Below, in pieces: positions 6,314 to 8,083 of a stretch of DNA of 8,083 bases (position 1 is its first letter; every line of letters begins with the position of its first letter). Made by a program: the position numbers and the translations under genes. The notes under the pieces were generated by a model, which searched no databases, was not told the DNA's origin, and saw nothing but the letters and a program-made list of their open reading frames with translations. Origin of the DNA: JASGDC01 sp047605865 (lineage in GTDB: Bacteria; Actinomycetota; Actinomycetes; Actinomycetales; Micrococcaceae); assembly GCA_047605865.1 (NCBI GenBank), contig JASGFC010000039.1, forward strand, positions 1 through 8,083, given 5' to 3'.

Positions 6314-7519
6314 ATGAAGAAAATTTACTCACATACTTTGCACGATATGGACGAGTGGTTTGATATAGCAAAAAATTCTTGTCACGAGTTTGTTTGGATT
6401 CGCGAAGATTCATTAGGTGAAAACTTTCAAAAATTTGCTTTTGGTGAACTTGTTTCACGTGAAACATCTACTATTTCTGAGCTTCAACAATGGTGGCAGC
6501 ACCTTAGTGACGAAAATTCAGCGCAACTTACTTCATTTGTCAGCATTGCTTTTGATAAAACTTCTTCTTGGAAATGTAAAGCAAGCATCCCTCAATTTCT
6601 CTTTGAACAAACTGCAAGGGGGAAGAGCATCACCTTCTTTTCTTTTGAAAGAATCAACATCGAAAGTATGGGGGAATTACTTCAACAACTTAAAGATACG
6701 AAACAACAACAGCCCGGCATTCTCGAAGAAACAGGAAAATCTTTATCTGATCAGAATTGGATGGATGTAGTTTCACAAGCATTAGACTTAATGAAAAGCA
6801 CAGAACTAGAGAAAATCGTGCTTTCTCGTAAAGTTTCTTACTCTGCCAATGTTCCAATAGCTACCGCTGAAGTTCTCAATAAGCTGCGTCAACACTATCG
6901 GCAATGTTGGGTTTATGGTTACCAAGGCTTTGTAGGTGCCACACCTGAAATGCTTGTTGAAGTTCATGATAGAACTGCTAAAGCTCGGGTTCTTGCTGGC
7001 ACACAATCACGCTCAATAGGAGAAGAACCAACACTCTTAGAAAGCAAAAAAGAACTCAATGAGCATCAGCTTGCCATTGACTCTCTAGCAGAAACTCTGC
7101 AGACTGCTTCTGTAACATTAAAGATTGAAGGCCCATTTACCTTAGAACTTCCCAATGTGTGGCACCTAGCTAGTGATGTTAAAGCTACCTTGAATACACC
7201 AGTTCATATTCTTGAATTAGTTAAAAAACTTCATCCCACTGCAGCAGTAGGAGGAACGCCACGAAATAAAGCTGTAGCTCTTATCAACGAGTTAGAAAAC
7301 TACGATCGTGGTCCATACACTGGACCTGTAGGGTGGATGAACTCTCAAGGAGAAGGGCAGTTTGGAATAGCTTTGCGTTGTGGACTTATTAACGGAAACA
7401 ATATTGACCTCTACGCAGGATGTGGCATCGTGCCAGGAAGCGATCCAGTCAAAGAGCTCGCAGAAACAGAGCACAAAATGCTACCGATGCGCCAAGCTTT
7501 ACGAGAATTATTCGCCTAA
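6314..7519 (+). CDS. menF: Isochorismate synthase (menaquinone-specific, MenF)
   Basis: The enzyme converts chorismate to isochorismate with Mg2+, the first committed step of menaquinone synthesis. The product has 401 residues from the preferred ATG, or 412 from the ATG at 6281; residues below use the 412 numbering. The divergent N-terminal half is followed by the chorismate-binding domain from about 160. This contains LEKIVLSR (176-183) with probable general base K178, GATPEML (219-225), AGTQSR (239-244), NEH at 260-262 with the probable general acid E261, HLASDV (295-300), HPTAAVGGTP (318-327), YTGPVGW (346-352) and AGCGIVPGSDPVKE (379-392), then the metal-binding ETEHK (395-399). EntC/DhbC siderophore homologues are similar, but the adjacent menG and MenJ-like genes favour menaquinone. 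It is divergent from menG, and its stop overlaps the end of the minus-strand membrane protein gene. Codons 57-62 contain a perfect parS palindrome. Confidence 0.92.
   Translation: MKKIYSHTLHDMDEWFDIAKNSCHEFVWIREDSLGENFQKFAFGELVSRETSTISELQQWWQHLSDENSAQLTSFVSIAFDKTSSWKCKASIPQFLFEQTARGKSITFFSFERINIESMGELLQQLKDTKQQQPGILEETGKSLSDQNWMDVVSQALDLMKSTELEKIVLSRKVSYSANVPIATAEVLNKLRQHYRQCWVYGYQGFVGATPEMLVEVHDRTAKARVLAGTQSRSIGEEPTLLESKKELNEHQLAIDSLAETLQTASVTLKIEGPFTLELPNVWHLASDVKATLNTPVHILELVKKLHPTAAVGGTPRNKAVALINELENYDRGPYTGPVGWMNSQGEGQFGIALRCGLINGNNIDLYAGCGIVPGSDPVKELAETEHKMLPMRQALRELFA
6451..6466. other. parS: Perfect parS site (ParB-binding centromere sequence)
   Basis: TGTTTCACGTGAAACA is a perfect 16-bp inverted repeat identical to the parS sequence bound by chromosomal ParB (Spo0J) proteins in Bacillus subtilis and conserved across most bacterial phyla, including Actinobacteria. 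It lies within menF codons 57-62 (L-V-S-R-E-T), in the less conserved N-terminal part where the protein can tolerate it. Such sites usually cluster near oriC and load ParB for origin segregation and SMC recruitment. An exact chance match in a window this size is expected at only about 2 in a million. Binding itself is inferred. Confidence 0.9.
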
Positions 7520-7774
7520 ATCTTTCTTCTCTTTATGCGCTGCAATACCATCAGGGTCCACATTGCTTTTAGCAGTCATCGTCAAAATTGCTGAAATCAT
7601 GAGTGAAATAATAAAAACAACACCGAAAGCAATAAACGCCAAATCAAAACGTGGCTTATGGACCCAACCACCTGTGGCAACAATGAAAACGCAGACAGCA
7701 GCAACCACAGCTAAAAGTGCTGAAAAGAGAAGCGGCCCTTTATAATCAGGACTAGACTGACGAATTTTACCCAT
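7508..7774 (-). CDS. Small two-helix membrane protein of unknown function
   Basis: The 88-residue product has a short basic N-terminus, then two hydrophobic segments at about residues 14-36 and 45-68, and a charged C-terminal tail ending in KEKKDLGE. It should be an integral membrane protein. Small proteins of this kind are common in Actinobacteria; I do not assign a family. I chose the ATG at 7774, 10 bases past the dnaB stop. A TTG at 7792 would add six residues and overlap dnaB by 8 bases. No strong ribosome binding site is visible, so translation may be coupled to dnaB. Its 3' end overlaps the convergent menF gene by 12 bases, and no terminator is seen there. The reading frame, its hydropathy pattern and its tight placement support a real gene. 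The function is unknown. Confidence 0.7.
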   Translation of the reverse strand: MGKIRQSSPDYKGPLLFSALLAVVAAVCVFIVATGGWVHKPRFDLAFIAFGVVFIISLMISAILTMTAKSNVDPDGIAAHKEKKDLGE

Positions 7775-7784
7775 ATGTACTATT

Positions 7785-8083
7785 CTAGCCAAAGTTTTTG
7801 TTCATGTTAACAAAACGTGAATATTTACCTTGGAACACAACTTCAATATCTCGAGTTGGACCATTACGGTGCTTTGCAAGAATAAGGTCTGCTTCACCAA
7901 CTCGTGGACTTTCTGGGCCTTCATATACTTCAGGGCGATGCAAAAGAATTACCATATCTGCATCCTGCTCAATAGAGCCAGATTCACGGAGGTCAGAAAT
8001 CATTGGTTTTTTATCTGTACGCTGCTCGCTAGCACGATTCAACTGGCTGAGAGCAACTACTGGCACATCCAACTCTTTTGCTA
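7785..8083 (-). CDS. dnaB: Replicative DNA helicase DnaB, C-terminal part (5' end outside the window)
   Basis: About 99 C-terminal residues of the RecA-like ATPase domain of DnaB are present. The frame stays open to the window edge and begins mid-gene with AKELDVPVVALSQLNR. The following DLRESGSIEQDAD, VILLHRPE and LAKHRNGPT are the conserved DnaB segments; the last carries the lysine/arginine finger that completes the neighbouring subunit's ATP site in the hexamer. The protein ends in a normal DnaB terminus, so nothing suggests truncation here. DnaB unwinds DNA ahead of the replication fork and interacts with primase and the clamp loader. Some actinobacterial dnaB genes contain inteins, but the usual insertion sites lie upstream of the visible part. 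The small membrane protein gene follows 10 bases after its stop and is probably cotranscribed. Confidence 0.95.
   Translation of the reverse strand, partial: AKELDVPVVALSQLNRASEQRTDKKPMISDLRESGSIEQDADMVILLHRPEVYEGPESPRVGEADLILAKHRNGPTRDIEVVFQGKYSRFVNMNKNFG

Noticed and set aside
6273..6467. Minus-strand reading frame opposite the start of menF
   Set aside because: It begins within the parS palindrome and lies antisense to the well-supported menF frame and the intergenic spacer; it has no recognisable domain or ribosome binding site.
6417..6770. Plus-strand 117-codon frame inside menF
   Set aside because: It is an out-of-frame shadow of menF, with low-complexity leucine/asparagine-rich content and no motif.
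7380..7745. Plus-strand frame spanning the menF end and the membrane protein gene
   Set aside because: It overlaps conserved C-terminal MenF motifs in another frame and runs antisense to a better gene; its composition (Ser/Thr/Lys-rich) is typical of a shadow frame.
1..8083. tRNA or rRNA genes, CRISPR arrays, insertion sequences, prophage or defence genes
   Set aside because: No cloverleaf, regularly spaced repeats, transposase motifs or terminal inverted repeats were seen; every long stretch is covered by housekeeping genes, and the longest spacer is 149 bases.
8072..8083. TTG at 8072 as the start of a short separate gene
   Set aside because: The frame is open to the window edge and reads AKE-L-DVPVV, the interior of DnaB, so this is a truncated gene and not a start.

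Overview
The window reads as a chromosomal, probably origin-proximal segment of a low-GC actinobacterium. The evidence for Actinobacteria is the gene set: an FprA/adrenodoxin-reductase-type ferredoxin reductase, a MenJ-like menaquinone isoprenoid reductase beside menG and a long-chain polyprenyl diphosphate synthase, and a small two-helix membrane protein directly behind dnaB. The order Micrococcales is the best guess. The DNA is clearly AT-rich (many TTA, AAA and GAA codons), which is unusual for that group. Genus cannot be fixed by eye.

Layout, left to right. 1-104 is a short leader holding at most a weak promoter. 105-1151 (+) encodes a long VanX-type M15 zinc D-Ala-D-Ala dipeptidase. 1152-1300 is an intergenic stretch containing unusually strong and partly competing RNA stem-loops. 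1301-1789 (+) is a YajQ-family protein. A perfect bidirectional terminator at 1801-1830 separates yajQ from the convergent minus-strand operon. That operon is transcribed from about 6200 down to 1830 in the order menG, menJ-like reductase, long-chain polyprenyl diphosphate synthase, fprA-like reductase. Its junctions are a 1-bp overlap, a 1-bp gap and an 11-bp gap, so it is almost certainly one transcription unit. A divergent region of about 100-135 bp separates it from menF (+, ending at 7519). A small two-helix membrane protein gene (-) overlaps the end of menF by 12 bp. The window closes inside the C-terminal ATPase domain of DnaB (-).

How the genes work together. MenF makes isochorismate, the first committed step of menaquinone synthesis. 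The polyprenyl synthase builds the side chain, MenG methylates demethylmenaquinone in the last ring step, and the MenJ-like enzyme saturates one or more isoprene units of the tail. The FprA-like reductase at the end of this operon can move electrons between NADPH and ferredoxin and could be the electron source for the MenJ-like step (inference).

The most striking item that gene annotation would not show is a perfect 16-bp palindrome, TGTTTCACGTGAAACA, at 6451-6466 inside the 5' part of menF. It is identical to the classic ParB-binding centromere site parS. With dnaB nearby, it suggests this segment lies in the chromosome-segregation region around oriC.
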